Shown here: positions 12,409-23,631 of the stretch, piece after piece
Numbering within the stretch: the first letter of the stretch is position 1
How the letters are laid out: each line of letters opens with the position of its first letter
DNA from: Pelobates cultripes
Taxonomy: Eukaryota; Chordata; Amphibia; Anura; Pelobatidae
DNA: 64,000 nt
Direction: 5' to 3'
NCBI GenBank assembly: GCA_933207985.1
Contig: OW240916.1
Span: 134,742,430 to 134,806,429 of the forward strand
Translations under genes and position numbers: made by a program
Notes under the pieces: model-generated
The model's input: the letters and a program-made list of their open reading frames with translations, nothing else
The model's database searches: none
What the model was told of the DNA's origin: nothing

Positions 12409-12920
12409 TTAAAGGACCACTCTAGGCACCCAGACCACTTCAGCTTAATGAAGTGGTCTGGGTGCCAGGTCCAGCTAGGGTTAACCCATTTTTTTTTATA
12501 AACATAGCAGTTTCAGACAAACTGCTATGTTTATAAATGGGTTAATCCCTCCCCCAAAGCCTCTAGTGGCTGTCTCACTGACAGACGCTAGAGGCGCTTG
12601 CGTGATTCTCACTGTGAAAATCACAGTGAGAGCACGCAAGCGTCCATAGGAAAGCATTGATAATGCTTTCCTATGCGACCGGCTGAATGCGCGCGCCGCT
12701 TTTGCCGCGTGTGCGCATTCAGCCGACGGGGAGGAGAGGAGGAGGATCGGAGGATCGGAGGAAGAGAGCTCCCCACCCAGCGCTGGAAAAAGGTAGGTTT
12801 TACCCCTTTTCCCCTTTCCAGAGCCGGGTGGGAGGGGTACCCTGAGGGTGGGGGCACCCTCAGGGCACTATAGTGCCAGGAAAACAAGTATGTTTTCCTG
12901 GCACTATAGTGGTCCTTTAA
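12409..12920. mobile_element. T2-like MITE, complete (512 bp)
   Basis: Both ends are intact: TTAAAGGACCACTCTAGGCA at the left and CACTATAGTGGTCCTTTAA at the right, sharing the outer inverted TTAAAGGACCACT. The left subterminal hairpin (CACCCAGACCACTT...AAGTGGTCTGGGTG), the TAAACATAGCAGTTTC hairpin, the CTCACTGTGA/TCACAGTGAG hairpin, and a right hairpin (AGTGCCAGGAAAAC...GTTTTCCTGGCACT) follow in order. It is the best reference copy in the window for the subfamily also seen at 2004 and 56392. Confidence 0.75.
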
Positions 12921-15900
12921 GGAATCAGAATCACAGACTTGTCAATGCAGCTCAATGAGAAGTCTTTGCAAGGCAGGCAAAGAGGACACACGCGTTGCTC
13001 ATAAAGTACTTTAGCAAGTTTTAGGGGTCTGAAATGCTTTAGGGTTCTGGAGTGTCCATTTAAACTAAGCAAATGTTATAAACCGGACTTTGCCCTTAAA
13101 ATACATTGAGGAATCAAAGGTTATTGACGGTGTGATCTCAGGCTAGCCAATAAACTGACACATACCAATGTAAATAAGGAGCAGTAACCCCTTCATGACA
13201 TAAAATAACTTGCATTACTTGACACCAAAACATCCTGGTACATTAATGTAAAAAGCAAGTCACTCTGCAGTACAATATGCACTAGCCAGCAGGCTAGTAA
13301 ATATTAAAATCAATGTGAACAAGGTATTTCTGACTACAGATATACTAAAAAAATTTATTAGAAAAAAAAGCGCATCTCCCACATAATTAAAATTTTTCTA
13401 TTCCTTTTACTGCCACTAGATGGTAGAATACGTTCAAAGAACAAAAAAAAATCCAATCGTGAAACTTTTCTGTTCCATATTCATCTACAGTACATTACAA
13501 ACAAACCGGTATTACAAACACAGAGGGCTGGTCAAAATACCATAAACAAGAACACAATAATTGGTTACTCCATCATCGGTCAGTCAAGCATGATTAAACA
13601 CAAAATAAATACATATAGATGGGTGGAGGAAACATTACACTGTGAATGTTATGATACAATAAACCATGCTGTACAGATGATACACCCAGCAGTCTGTAAA
13701 TTGTAAATTACTATTAGAACAAAAACATTAGGTCATGTAAAATGTTTAGATACGTCAAAGATAACAGGATCGCTGTAGGTAGAAATTGCTTTTGTTTTCA
13801 ACTTGTGATGGACATTAAGAAGTTACCATATACAAACACACTATTTATTAAAGCTTAAATAATACAGTGATATTTTCATAAAATGCACAAATTTAAGCCT
13901 GCAGACAACTCCACAGTCAAATAATTTTCTATAATCGCACATTTCCTGAAATTAGTTTGGGTCCTACTGCAGTTAGTCAATAGGGTTTAAATTCTATGGT
14001 AACTGTGATTTTTAAAAATATCTACGGCCCAGGAAAAGGTATGCTACTATATCCTTAGGAAAATGTTATTCTCATACTATGCTGCTATATAGTTAGTTAC
14101 ATAGCTGAAAAGAGATTTATACACATAAATACTACACATGCGGAAAAGCAATGTTTAATTTAGACATGTTGTCTGCAAGCCTGGTTTACTATTTACTCTT
14201 CATGGTTGACAAAACAAGACATGTATAGATTAAATATTTGATCACAACATCCAATTAAGCTGTAAATAAAAGAAACCAGTTTAAACAACCATGGACTATT
14301 TAAATATAACCTTGTATAATAGGTCATAAATCTAAGAAATATGTTACTGTTCTAAAAAAGTGCTCGCATTTCTCATTCCATCCCATTGACCTGGAAGCAG
14401 AGAGATCACATTCTAGAGAGCAGAAGTGTTCCAAGAGATCACAAACACACACCTCACAAAATTTCAAATGGACAAAGAGGAACAATTTAAAATTGGGGTG
14501 GGTGGTGTGGCCAAGTGTGGGGGTTCTTCTGAGAAATTTTAGCTAGCTTACGAAAAACAATTTATGGAACTAAAACGAAATCTAGGACAAGAACAATATA
14601 TTTTATTCACACAGACTGATTTCTAAACACATTTATTGTAGTTTAACAACACAAGAGCATTATTGCTGTTGAATTCTGTTATACACTCAGATTCTCCAAC
14701 AATACACAGCTCCTAGAAAAGATGGACAGAGGGATTTGGGCTCAAGATAGGGCCTGTAAGGATAGGGATATTTGAGAGATATGAAAACATGTTAACTAAG
14801 AGGTACTTCACACACCAACATGTAAGGTTAGTTGTGTCATGTGTTTTGTTTTGGTTTTTATTAATAATTAAAGGGTCATTTGAATCACCATAATTATTTT
14901 ATACACCAGAACGGTTAATCAGGCAGATGGGATGTGCATGCCAATTTTATCAAAATATACACACACAAAAAATAGAGAATGCGCACTCTCTACAACAGAG
15001 AGCTAAGCGGCAGACTGGACATGGGTGGCCTGCAACTATTGCAACAGTAAACCACAGTAGTGTTTAGTAAACAGTTTACTGTAACCTGACAGCAACCATA
15101 TAATATAAGGACTACATTATTTTGAGCAGTTCCTATGTGATGACTGGAATTGTGGATGTGCACTTTGCAGTACACTGAAGAGCATTTTAAAACGTTAACC
15201 TTTTAAAGTAACTTAAAAAAAACAAAAAACATTTGACAATTTTTAAATGCCTTAAGAACATATGGTCAGATTTTACAAAGACCGTTCCTTTAATACTATT
15301 TATCTCATTAGCCACCCTTATGCAACTCTCTGTAACAGGGCCTTATGCAACTCTCCCCCACCTTACAGGTTTTCCCTTTTTTCTCCAATTATTCCTATTT
15401 TGCTGTAAGAATTAGATTTATGGGCGTTTTAGTTCAACTCTTTGCTTTTTAAGCTGGCTGCTGAATTACAACTCCCAGAAACTCCAGCAATTAATATAAA
15501 GCACTGCATTTTCTACAGAAGGTTAAGAGAGATCATAACTGGAGAAATCACTTACTGTTGTGAGCAGAGCTCAATGCATATAGTTAACAGGCCAAGGATT
15601 TTGCTTTCTGTTAAACTTTTGCCGCTATGTACTATAGCCACTGCTGCCCAAGAGTTAAGTGCTGGATGTTGTTTTTCTTAGCTTGACATGTTTTTTTTTT
15701 TCCATGGTGCATAACACAGCTGGAAGAATCCATTTTGCCATGTAAGTGGCCACGTAGCAACGCACATTTCAATACTCATGCTGAAATATGTGGCATTAAG
15801 ATGAAAAGCAATTGGTATCAATGGGTGCTGGGTATACAATGAATGATGTTAGACAATAAGTTTTCCCAGTCATCCAGTTTTGATAATCACATGTCCACCT

Positions 15901-16460
15901 TGGGCTCATCGTCTTGTTTGTAGATGAGCACTTGCCAACACTGGTTACAATAAAAGGAACATGTCATCCCAGAGTACATGTAACGAAGGATGGCCAATAT
16001 GTAATGTGCTGCTGGGTTCTAATATGTGTACAAACCTTTTGGAGCACAAGCTTTTTTTAATGAAGATATACAGTTTATTGGGGGAAACTATCTGGTGTTC
16101 CTAGAATCTGGACACAAGAGAAAATAACGGAGATGGTGGGAAAATATAGCCTGTCAAACCAAATTTGGAACAAATTGCAATTATCTGACTTGAGTAGAAC
16201 CAGTGTTCTACTCAAGTCTATTCATGTTCTTTTTCTGGTGTAGACCACCTGCTTAAATTTTGGATGTGTAATGCATTGAGAAATGTGGTCTTTCTACACA
16301 CACTGCTGTTAGCGAAGTCTGGTCATTCTCCTTTGATCTCGCTCAGTAACAGATTCTTTCAACTATATAGGTAGATTTTATTTATTTTTGTTACAAGATT
16401 CCTATGAAAGGATCAAATCGACAAATACCTATAAAATGCAGTGCAAAACAATCGACAAGC
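12921..16460. other. Unique AT-rich non-coding DNA
   Basis: No exon or RNA gene is recognised. A short reversed retroelement tail at about 14086-14135 is listed separately. Confidence 0.6.
14086..14135 (-). repeat. Reversed LINE/SINE tail fragment
   Basis: The text TAGTTAGTTACATAGCTGAA followed by AAGAGA is the reverse of a tail I know as common in frogs (TTCAGC...CTATGTAACTA). The forward-strand counterpart is visible at about 49255-49340. Only the last 50 bp or so are present. Confidence 0.4.
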
Positions 16461-16948
16461 TTAAAGGGACTCTCCAGTGCCAGGAAAACATCTGTTTTCC
16501 TGGCACTGCAGAATCCTGCAGTGCCCCCCTCTCTTCCACCCTCATCCCATGTTGCTGTGCTGAAGGGGTTAAAAGCCCTCGGTGCAGGGCCAGGCTCCGC
16601 CCATGTTCCTCCCCCGCTGACGTCAGCCGGTGGGGGAGACCTAATGCGCATGCGGAAAGAATTATGCAATGCTTTTCTATTGGTATTCCGGCAACGCTGG
16701 AGGTCCTCATGCATAGTGTGAGGACGTGCAGCGTCGTTTAAAACACTTTTCGGGCTTTAACAAGTTGGAAGTCCCTCTAGTGGCTGTCTGATAGACTGCC
16801 ACTAGAGGAGGACTTAACTCTGCAAGGTAATTATGGCAGTTTATAAAAACTGCAATAATTACACTTGCAGGGTTAAGGGTGATGGGAGTTGGCACCCAGA
16901 CCACTCCAATGGGCAGAAGTGGTCTGGGTGCCTGGCGTGTCCCTTTAA
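16461..16948. mobile_element. T2-like MITE, complete (488 bp)
   Basis: It runs from TTAAAGGGACTCTCCAGTGC to GGCGTGTCCCTTTAA. The left subterminal hairpin is GTGCCAGGAAAAC...GTTTTCCTGGCAC (about 16477-16507), and the right one pairs CACCCAGACCACT with AGTGGTCTGGGTG (about 16894-16933). Relative to 12409 the two hairpin types sit at opposite ends, which shows that this is the same family in reversed orientation or a chimera. Frames of about 100 codons on both strands are by-products of the GC-rich core. Confidence 0.7.
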
Positions 16949-17978
16949 ATGGAAATAGAAATTACCCTTGCTAAAAATGTAGATATGTACCAAGGATTCC
17001 TCTAAGTCCTCAAAACAAAAGTATATATACACTTAGGATATCTGCAAAATAAAGGCCATATAGTGTAATGACATAATAGCACCTCTTGTTCATTCTTATA
17101 TTTGGCTGAACAAGAATTAAACTTTTTGACCAGGTCTATATGATATCTGTATGGTATATTCAGTTCCAGCCCATGATTTGCTGTTTGGATGTCTGAGATA
17201 AAGGGACATTATAAGCATCATAGCCAGTACAGTTGCATATCCCAACATTGGGAATTATGCAGGTATGTGAAGGGTGATGTCCATAATGAATGGGCATGAA
17301 CGGAAAAGGGGGGTCACTAAAGGGTTGAAGGGCCTGTCTAGCTGGTCTAGAATCATGTGCCTGTGTTGTGCTGCCCGAGGACAGTTTCCTGGTGTTCCCT
17401 GATGAGCGACACTAGGGAACTAAATCAGGACAGGACCCTGAACCATTGTGTGGCCTTCAGCACACTGTAGTGATAATTATGCAAAGGGTCTATTGGTAAC
17501 AATGTAAAATCATTTGATCCCATTGAGGTTAACCCACATCACAGCTCTGCCCTCACTATTTCTACCCAAAGTTGGACAAGAAAATAAGGAAATTCATGAA
17601 CTCTTTATATCTATAGTGATGGACATGACAAGGTACCCTTTATACACATATCTCTCTCTCAGAACTCTTGAAGATGATATCTGGAAAGGATTGAAATGTA
17701 AATGCCACAACACTCACTGGACTGCAAGTTAAGGTGCACAAAATGATTCCATAAGAGGGTGCCATTTATTGAATAAGCCACTTTTATTCAATGCAAGATG
17801 GTATTTGGGCAACATCACAGGGGCATTACAGGCTAGAGTTGCCAACATTTCCCCTACATATAGATGACTAGTAAAGGCTTATGAATAGCTAGTTCAGCAT
17901 ACAGTGCCAGTTCCATTTCTCACATAAGATGAAGCTGCTGCAAAAGTGGACAACATCTGTGCAGCAGATGTTATCAGC
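16949..17978. other. Unique AT-rich non-coding DNA
   Basis: Nothing beyond ordinary AT-rich sequence is seen. Confidence 0.6.
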
Positions 17979-18380
17979 TTAAAGGGACACTATACTATAT
18001 AGTCACCAGAACAAATACGGCATAACGTAACAGATTGTGTGTGTGTGTATATGTATGTATGTATGAAAAGGAAGTGTTTACATTACATAATAGAAACACT
18101 TCTAGTAGCAGTCACTCAGATGTCCTCTAGAGGTGCTTCCCGTGTCAGTGCTGCACAATGTACAGCACTGCACTTAGTGCTCCCCACAGAGATACAATTC
18201 TTTTCTACAGAAAAGCATTGGATTGGCTGAGATCGTCACATTTGGTGATCTCAGCTAAGGAGGCATTGGGAAAAAAGTGAGTTTTACACCTTTTTAAATT
18301 AAAGAAAGGATGAGAAGGGGGGTGTTCTACACTGTGCTTTTTTTATTATTATTATTCCTGTCACTATAGTGTTCCTTTAA
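17979..18380. mobile_element. T2-like MITE, complete (about 400 bp)
   Basis: Its left end is TTAAAGGGACACTATACTAT with CACCAGAACAAATACGG, and its right end is CACTATAGTGTTCCTTTAA. A TG microsatellite (18034-18062, GTGTGTGTG then TATGTATG) lies where other copies have the subterminal hairpin loop. The inner text (GAGGTGCTTCC, GTGCTGCACA) is shared with the copies at 11745 and 43455. Confidence 0.7.
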
Positions 18381-18783
18381 TGAAAGTTCCAATCCAAGTT
18401 TTTGTAAAACGATCGGTAGGAGAAACTATGAGGGGGCCCAGCCACGGATTGGGATCCTCCATGTTAAGGAATCTGTTGAAGTGGGAACTTGTGTAATGGG
18501 TTGAATTGGGATGGGGGAAGCATAAGTTTCCGCTTGTGATATGAGTGCAAACTTATTTATTGTGGTATGTTTAGCGTGTCAAATGGTTTTACTATATGTT
18601 AAGCCATAATGTAAAATAACCTAATTGATTTCAGAACATTTAGAATAATACAAACACGGCTTTATCTGCCAGGTCTATGGCAGATCCCAACATACCTGCA
18701 AGAAGATGCCACAGAGCAGATGTCTGTTCCCATCAGACGGCTGCTGATGGAATATAGCATGATGTAACAATGGAGGCTCCCAC

Positions 18784-19066
18784 TAGTGATGTCCCGAACG
18801 GTTCGCCGAACGGTTGGCCGCGGACTCCAGTCAGCAGAAACATTCCAGCCAATCAGCAGCAGACCCTCCCTCCCAGACCCTCCCACCTCCTGGACAGCAT
18901 CCATTTTGAAGCTGCATTCTTATTGAGCTGTCCAGGAGGTGGATGGGTCTGGGAGGGAGGGTCTGCTGCTGATTGGCTGGAATGTGTCTGCTGACTAGAG
19001 TCCACGGCGAACCGTTTGCAGCGAACCTTTCGCGAACCGTTCGGCGAACAGTTCGGGACATCACTA
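18784..19066. mobile_element. hAT-like foldback element, arms about 125 bp
   Basis: Almost the entire element is a hairpin. TAGTGATGTCCCGAACGGTT opens it, and the complement ends ...GTTCGGGACATCACTA. The arms continue through CCAGCCAATCAGCAGCAGAC and CTCCCAGACCC to a loop near 18915. The flanks are GCTCCCAC (18776-18783) and GCTCCCAA (19067-19074), an 8-bp target duplication with one change. Terminus and duplication length indicate a non-autonomous hAT element. Overlapping frames on both strands follow from the symmetry and are not genes. Confidence 0.75.
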
Positions 19067-19297
19067 GCTCCCAAATTGCTAAATTTTTGCCAAATCTTTG
19101 ATTTGTAGATAACTTTGATTGCATTGACCATTTTATTAGCATATATAATGCTTGTATATATAAAATAGTTTTCTGCAGGATATATCGTTATACAGATAGC
19201 TTTACAGCCTCTTGAGTTGCAGAGGGCCATGCTCAAATGCTCAGTGCTAAAAAGTTGTGCAAAAATATAAAATGCAAAGAATCACAGATGGAAGAAA

Positions 19298-19421
19298 GCT
19301 ACTAGAGGTGAATTTAACCCTGCAATATAAACATTGTAGTTTCTACAAAATGTTTTACATTGAAGGGGTAAAACTAGAAGGACCACTGCACCCAGACTAC
19401 AGTGAGATATTGTTCCTTTAA
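19298..19421. mobile_element. T2-like MITE fragment (right end)
   Basis: TACTAGAGGTGAATTTAACC, CTGCAATATAAACATTG and GCACCCAGACTACAG are followed by GTTCCTTTAA. This is the right half of the type at 31435-31804. The left half is missing. Confidence 0.5.
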
Positions 19422-21474
19422 TTCCAAGTTTTCAAACAAATATAAATAGAGAACAGGTTATACTAGTTTTCGTTAATGCTATCAGATCCCAGCCGTTAAA
19501 TACCATCAATGCATACTAAAATATCATGTCATATAGTGCGTGTTAATACATGAACGCTATCTGCACCTATATAAAACAGCAGGATAAAATTTTTTTACAC
19601 ATTGTGACATTTAGAAAGCTAGTATTGTTTTGTACTTATGGGTGTAGGAATTCATTTAACAAATTCTCTGTCACTTATCACCATACAGGGACATGTGGGA
19701 ACCACAGTAACACGGTCTAATTGCATCCTAGCAAATGTTACCAGAAACAAACACAGTAATTGTTCCTACCTGTATACTTTGGAAATACAACGTATACTGA
19801 GCATTTCTATGCTATCAATGAATGAGCATCTTATACAAATCACAGCTGCAATATTAGATAGTAGTTGCATGCGGATCCATTTGTGCTGAAACTGTAAGCT
19901 GCTTTAAAACAACAATATTATACTGTAAAGGCAACATCAATCGCTGCAACTGAACATTTTCAGCTTGAAATAAAACAAACCCTTACCTGCAGCCAACAGG
20001 TCTATTTGATACGTACAAGAAAAAGTGCATTAGCAGTCAGGTGGAATATGATTCCAGGACGACACCTCACAAGAAGATCTTAAATACAGTGAAGTCAGCT
20101 GGCTAGAAAAGTTTGCTTCTAAGTATAGCTGACAGGCATCCCACATCCAAATCTCGCTGGCCTATTCAGAGATGATGACAGATACCCAAGTAAATGGAGA
20201 GTCAATGTATTTACCTCCTGTCATCCACCTAACATGTAGTTGGAACAAAAAGGTAACTTTCTTTCTGGCTCAGGAAGTCGGTTTCTTCCAACAGCTGGTG
20301 GACATACAGGACATTTCTTCTCTAGTATTTCTCTTCTGCATGTGAACACTTTAAAATGTCCAAGCCATTACAGCCTCGACATCCTTCACTCTCTTTGGTT
20401 GTTTATTAACTGGGTAGTGTGACACGAGGAACTGTGAAGGTGATTAGGCAGCACTGTACGTGACACTTTCACAGAATACACCTTCCTGTCCCTCAGAGCT
20501 TTTCTCAATGACACTCCGTCAGTTTGTGAAAACTGCTGATTACAGCATGACTAAAATGGCAGGTTATTCTGCAGCTGCCCAGTGTCTGTGTCTATGGTCT
20601 AAATACATGATACATACAAATCTTTGGCTCTCATTACTGATTCCATTGGAGACAATTTAAAGGAAAACAGTAGGTGGGAAATTGTTAATATTTAAAATTT
20701 TCTCTCTGTCATTTTAAATTTGTTTAGATCTGTTAAGACATTCTGCAAAGATTAAATATACAATTTTATTTATTACAACAGAAGTATGGTGCCTGCCTGC
20801 TACTGCTTTTAGTAATTCCACAGCAACGTGCTGAATATTGTGCAATAAACACATAAATCAATGATCCAACGAATGATCTACTTTTAGACATTATTGCAAA
20901 ATTCTTTAGAAATCCAGCCCAGACCATTTTCACATTATGAGGCAGATTAGAATTCAATGATTTGTTCGTGCGTATTCCACATGATATGACAAATGGAAAG
21001 CCCTTTAAAATTTTATTAAACTAAAAATACTATTTCACATTTTAATTTTCAGAGTTTTTATGTCAAATAAAATAGTTGATAAAATTTTAGGTTATTATTT
21101 GTACAATATTGAATGTAATAAAATTATAGTGATATAAAGTGTAACAAAAGCTATTGGTTAGAATGTTAAGACAGGTAGACCGGTAAAGTAATGCCATAAA
21201 TTAAATTTAGCCTGCCCTCACTAGCCCATCACGGTCATGAATTAGAAGACCAGTTAAACCAGTATCAAAAACACACCACATTCAACACAGGACACAACTT
21301 TCCAGAGGAGTTGCACATATGCAAGAAAATCAATGCCATAATCCATTGCATAGATTAAAGTCTGTGTGACCAAGATGCACAGGTGTTAGAACACTACTCC
21401 AAACAACATAAAGTGCAAGCTATACAAATGATGTAGATGACTTGTAACAGCAATTCTTTTTCTTACCCACATTA
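19422..21474. other. Unique non-coding DNA, possible minus-strand exon edge
   Basis: No coding exon is recognised. At 19984-19990 the minus strand reads GCTGCAG followed by GTAAGGGTTT, a strong match to a splice donor. The sequence behind it (about 19990-20420 on the minus strand) is less AT-rich than its surroundings and has no long frame, so if it is an exon it would be untranslated. Such matches arise by chance, and the entry is only a lead. Confidence 0.25.
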
Positions 21475-21618
21475 TTAACCCCTTAAGGACACATGACGTG
21501 TGACATGTCATGATTCCCTTTTATTCCAGAAGTTTGGTCCTTAAGGGGTTAAGGACCAAACTTCTGGAATAATAGGGAATCATGACATGTCACACATGTC
21601 GTGTCCTTAAGAGGTTAA
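21475..21618. mobile_element. piggyBac-like snapback element (144 bp)
   Basis: Bounded by TTAA at both ends, it starts TTAACCCCTTAAGGACACAT and folds back on itself about a centre near 21546. The right half is the complement of the left through CATGATTCCC and CCAGAAGTTTGGTCC. The halves are joined at GGTCCTTAAGGGGTTAAGGA. TTAA target sites with CCC termini are the piggyBac pattern. Single-half versions of 71-80 bp occur at 28863 and 54048, so this copy may be a head-to-head dimer. Confidence 0.65.
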
Positions 21619-22729
21619 AGTCTTGCTTACAAACATAGGTCCAGCTAAAACTGTCAGTGAGAGGATGTGCCTCAACCAAAAGAGTTGCATTAAAATTCCT
21701 ACATGTTATTTACCTGTTAGTCCAAACCCTGATCCCTTTAAGCAAGATATTTTAAAATACACAGAAAAGGGAACAGGGATCCAAACTTGTACTGCTATGT
21801 TGCTTGTCGTTTCTGTTCTGATAACAGGGACTGTCCTGGGACTTTTGCAGCAATTTGTCAGGTTTTTTTTCAGGCAGATACTATCCAATCTGTCCAGTCC
21901 TACTTCCAGGCAGGTATTATTCCCTCTGCCAAGACGCTTTCCAGCTCATGGTCCATGTAATCATACTCTTTAACCACAGATCTACAGACAATGTCACACA
22001 ACATGACCACAAGAACCAAGACACCAAAATGAAAAATATTCAGCTTGCAACAGTATTTTTATACAAATATGTAAATTAGGCAGTTTAACCATTCAGGAAT
22101 TTAGAGCCAACTTTCTCACAAAAATATCAAATATGGGGAGACGTTAATGGCAATGATAGTCTCAGGGACATTATATTACATAAATCACACTCAAAAGGTA
22201 GCAGATAATATCTTCAGAAGTGCTGTGCAAAGCAAAACAAGCGCTAGAGTCACAATTCTGTTTTTCTGTTGGTGGTATGTTTACTTGACGCCTACCCTAA
22301 GGCAGAATGGTCTTATCTCATGTAAAAATATTCCACAAACCCAAACAGATATGGCAAATTCAGCATATACTGTAATACTGCACAGCTTCAAGTTTATGTT
22401 TTATCAGGGAAGTTAGAGATAAGGGAGTAACATTGTTTATGTTCCAGTATCAGCCTGATGGTAAAACATATACAATCACGGGCCTAGGTAGGCCGTAACT
22501 GGCACACTATGTCATCGTACAATACTAAATAAATGTATTTGTTATTTGACTGTTAAATATGTCATAGCAACATATCACAAACAAAGAAGCAAGAAAGTAT
22601 TAACTATTTTTTGTGAATAACATTTCAGTTTAAATAAATTATATTCCTCCTTTTAACAAACCACTATAGTAACAAAAAATATCCTTCACTGTTATAGACA
22701 GAAAAAATAGTAAAACAAACTAAAGAACA
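21619..22729. other. Unique AT-rich non-coding DNA
   Basis: No gene or repeat is recognised. A frame of 116 codons at 21623-21973 has no domain and no splice context. Confidence 0.6.
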
Positions 22730-22737
22730 GTCTAGCT

Positions 22738-22948
22738 CAGGGGTTCTCAACGTTAGTCCTCAGGACCCCCTACCAGTCCAGGGTTTAGGGATTACCTGGG
22801 TGTGTCTAAGGTGTTTAGAAAAAGAAAAAAAAAACACCTTAGAGTCTAAGATGTTTTTTCCCCTTTTTCTAAACACCTGAGACACACCCAGGTAATCCCC
22901 AAATCCTGGACTGGTAGGGGGTCCTGAGGACTGGGTTGAGAACCCCTG
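22738..22948. mobile_element. hAT MITE with perfect 8-bp target duplication
   Basis: The ends are CAGGGGTTCTCAAC and its complement GTTGAGAACCCCTG, a classic hAT-type terminus. GTCTAGCT occurs directly on both sides (22730-22737 and 22949-22956), an exact 8-bp duplication. The arms run on through CCTACCAGTCCAGG and ATTACCTGGGTGTGTCT, so nearly the entire 211 bp is one hairpin with an A-rich loop. The relative at 4139 is older. No transposase is encoded. Confidence 0.9.
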
Positions 22949-22956
22949 GTCTAGCT

Positions 22957-23504
22957 GAACACCATTTTTTTTTTTTTAATTTAAAAAGTGGTTTATGGTG
23001 TTCCAAAACTCTTCAGGGCAATTTAAGCGGACCATAACCCTCCTCAAAAAATGTGTATTTTTGAAAGATAAGATCTTCATGAATCTTCCAATGGTGTTGG
23101 AATTTCAGAGAAAACAAGTCAAAAGATATACAAAGACAAAGTCCCACTTTTTCTTAGTATTTTCCCTACTTTTTGATTAAAAAACAAAAGTGGTACATCC
23201 TCTGCAAAGACACCAGATGGTAATAGAGCCATGTTAACACAGGGTGGGTAGAGTTCAAGCTCTAGGCCTAGACTATTGGCGAACCTGTCAACCTTGAGGC
23301 CTTCTCCTCCCTCTACTCCTGTTTGAGCAGTAAGTGAGCTTATGGCTAGTCTCTGATGTCGTCGGGGGATGTCTTTACAGTCAGAGCGCTTATAGGTATT
23401 AAGCTGGTATGGGCATGCTGCTGGAGATTGCAGGGAGGATGGGGATACAGATCTCCCAGTATCATGCAGTGTATATGGGAGTAAGTAAAAGATTTTGAGA
23501 GACT
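22957..23504. other. Unique non-coding DNA
   Basis: It contains a T-run at 22966-22977. A minus-strand frame of 161 codons (23119-23604) enters the composite repeat and lacks a recognisable domain. Confidence 0.5.
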
Positions 23505-23631
23505 GATAAGAAAAGACCGCGCAGAGTTTCTGTTTCCTGTACCCGGCCGGACTTACAGGAAGTGCACACTGAGTGTGCACCTTCCTATCCCTCCAGCCGG
23601 GCACCGCGGACCGCAGAGGAGTTCAGCCACT

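Noticed and set aside
16388..16741. Overlapping frames of 93-117 codons on both strands
   Set aside because: They lie within the GC-rich core of a T2-like MITE.
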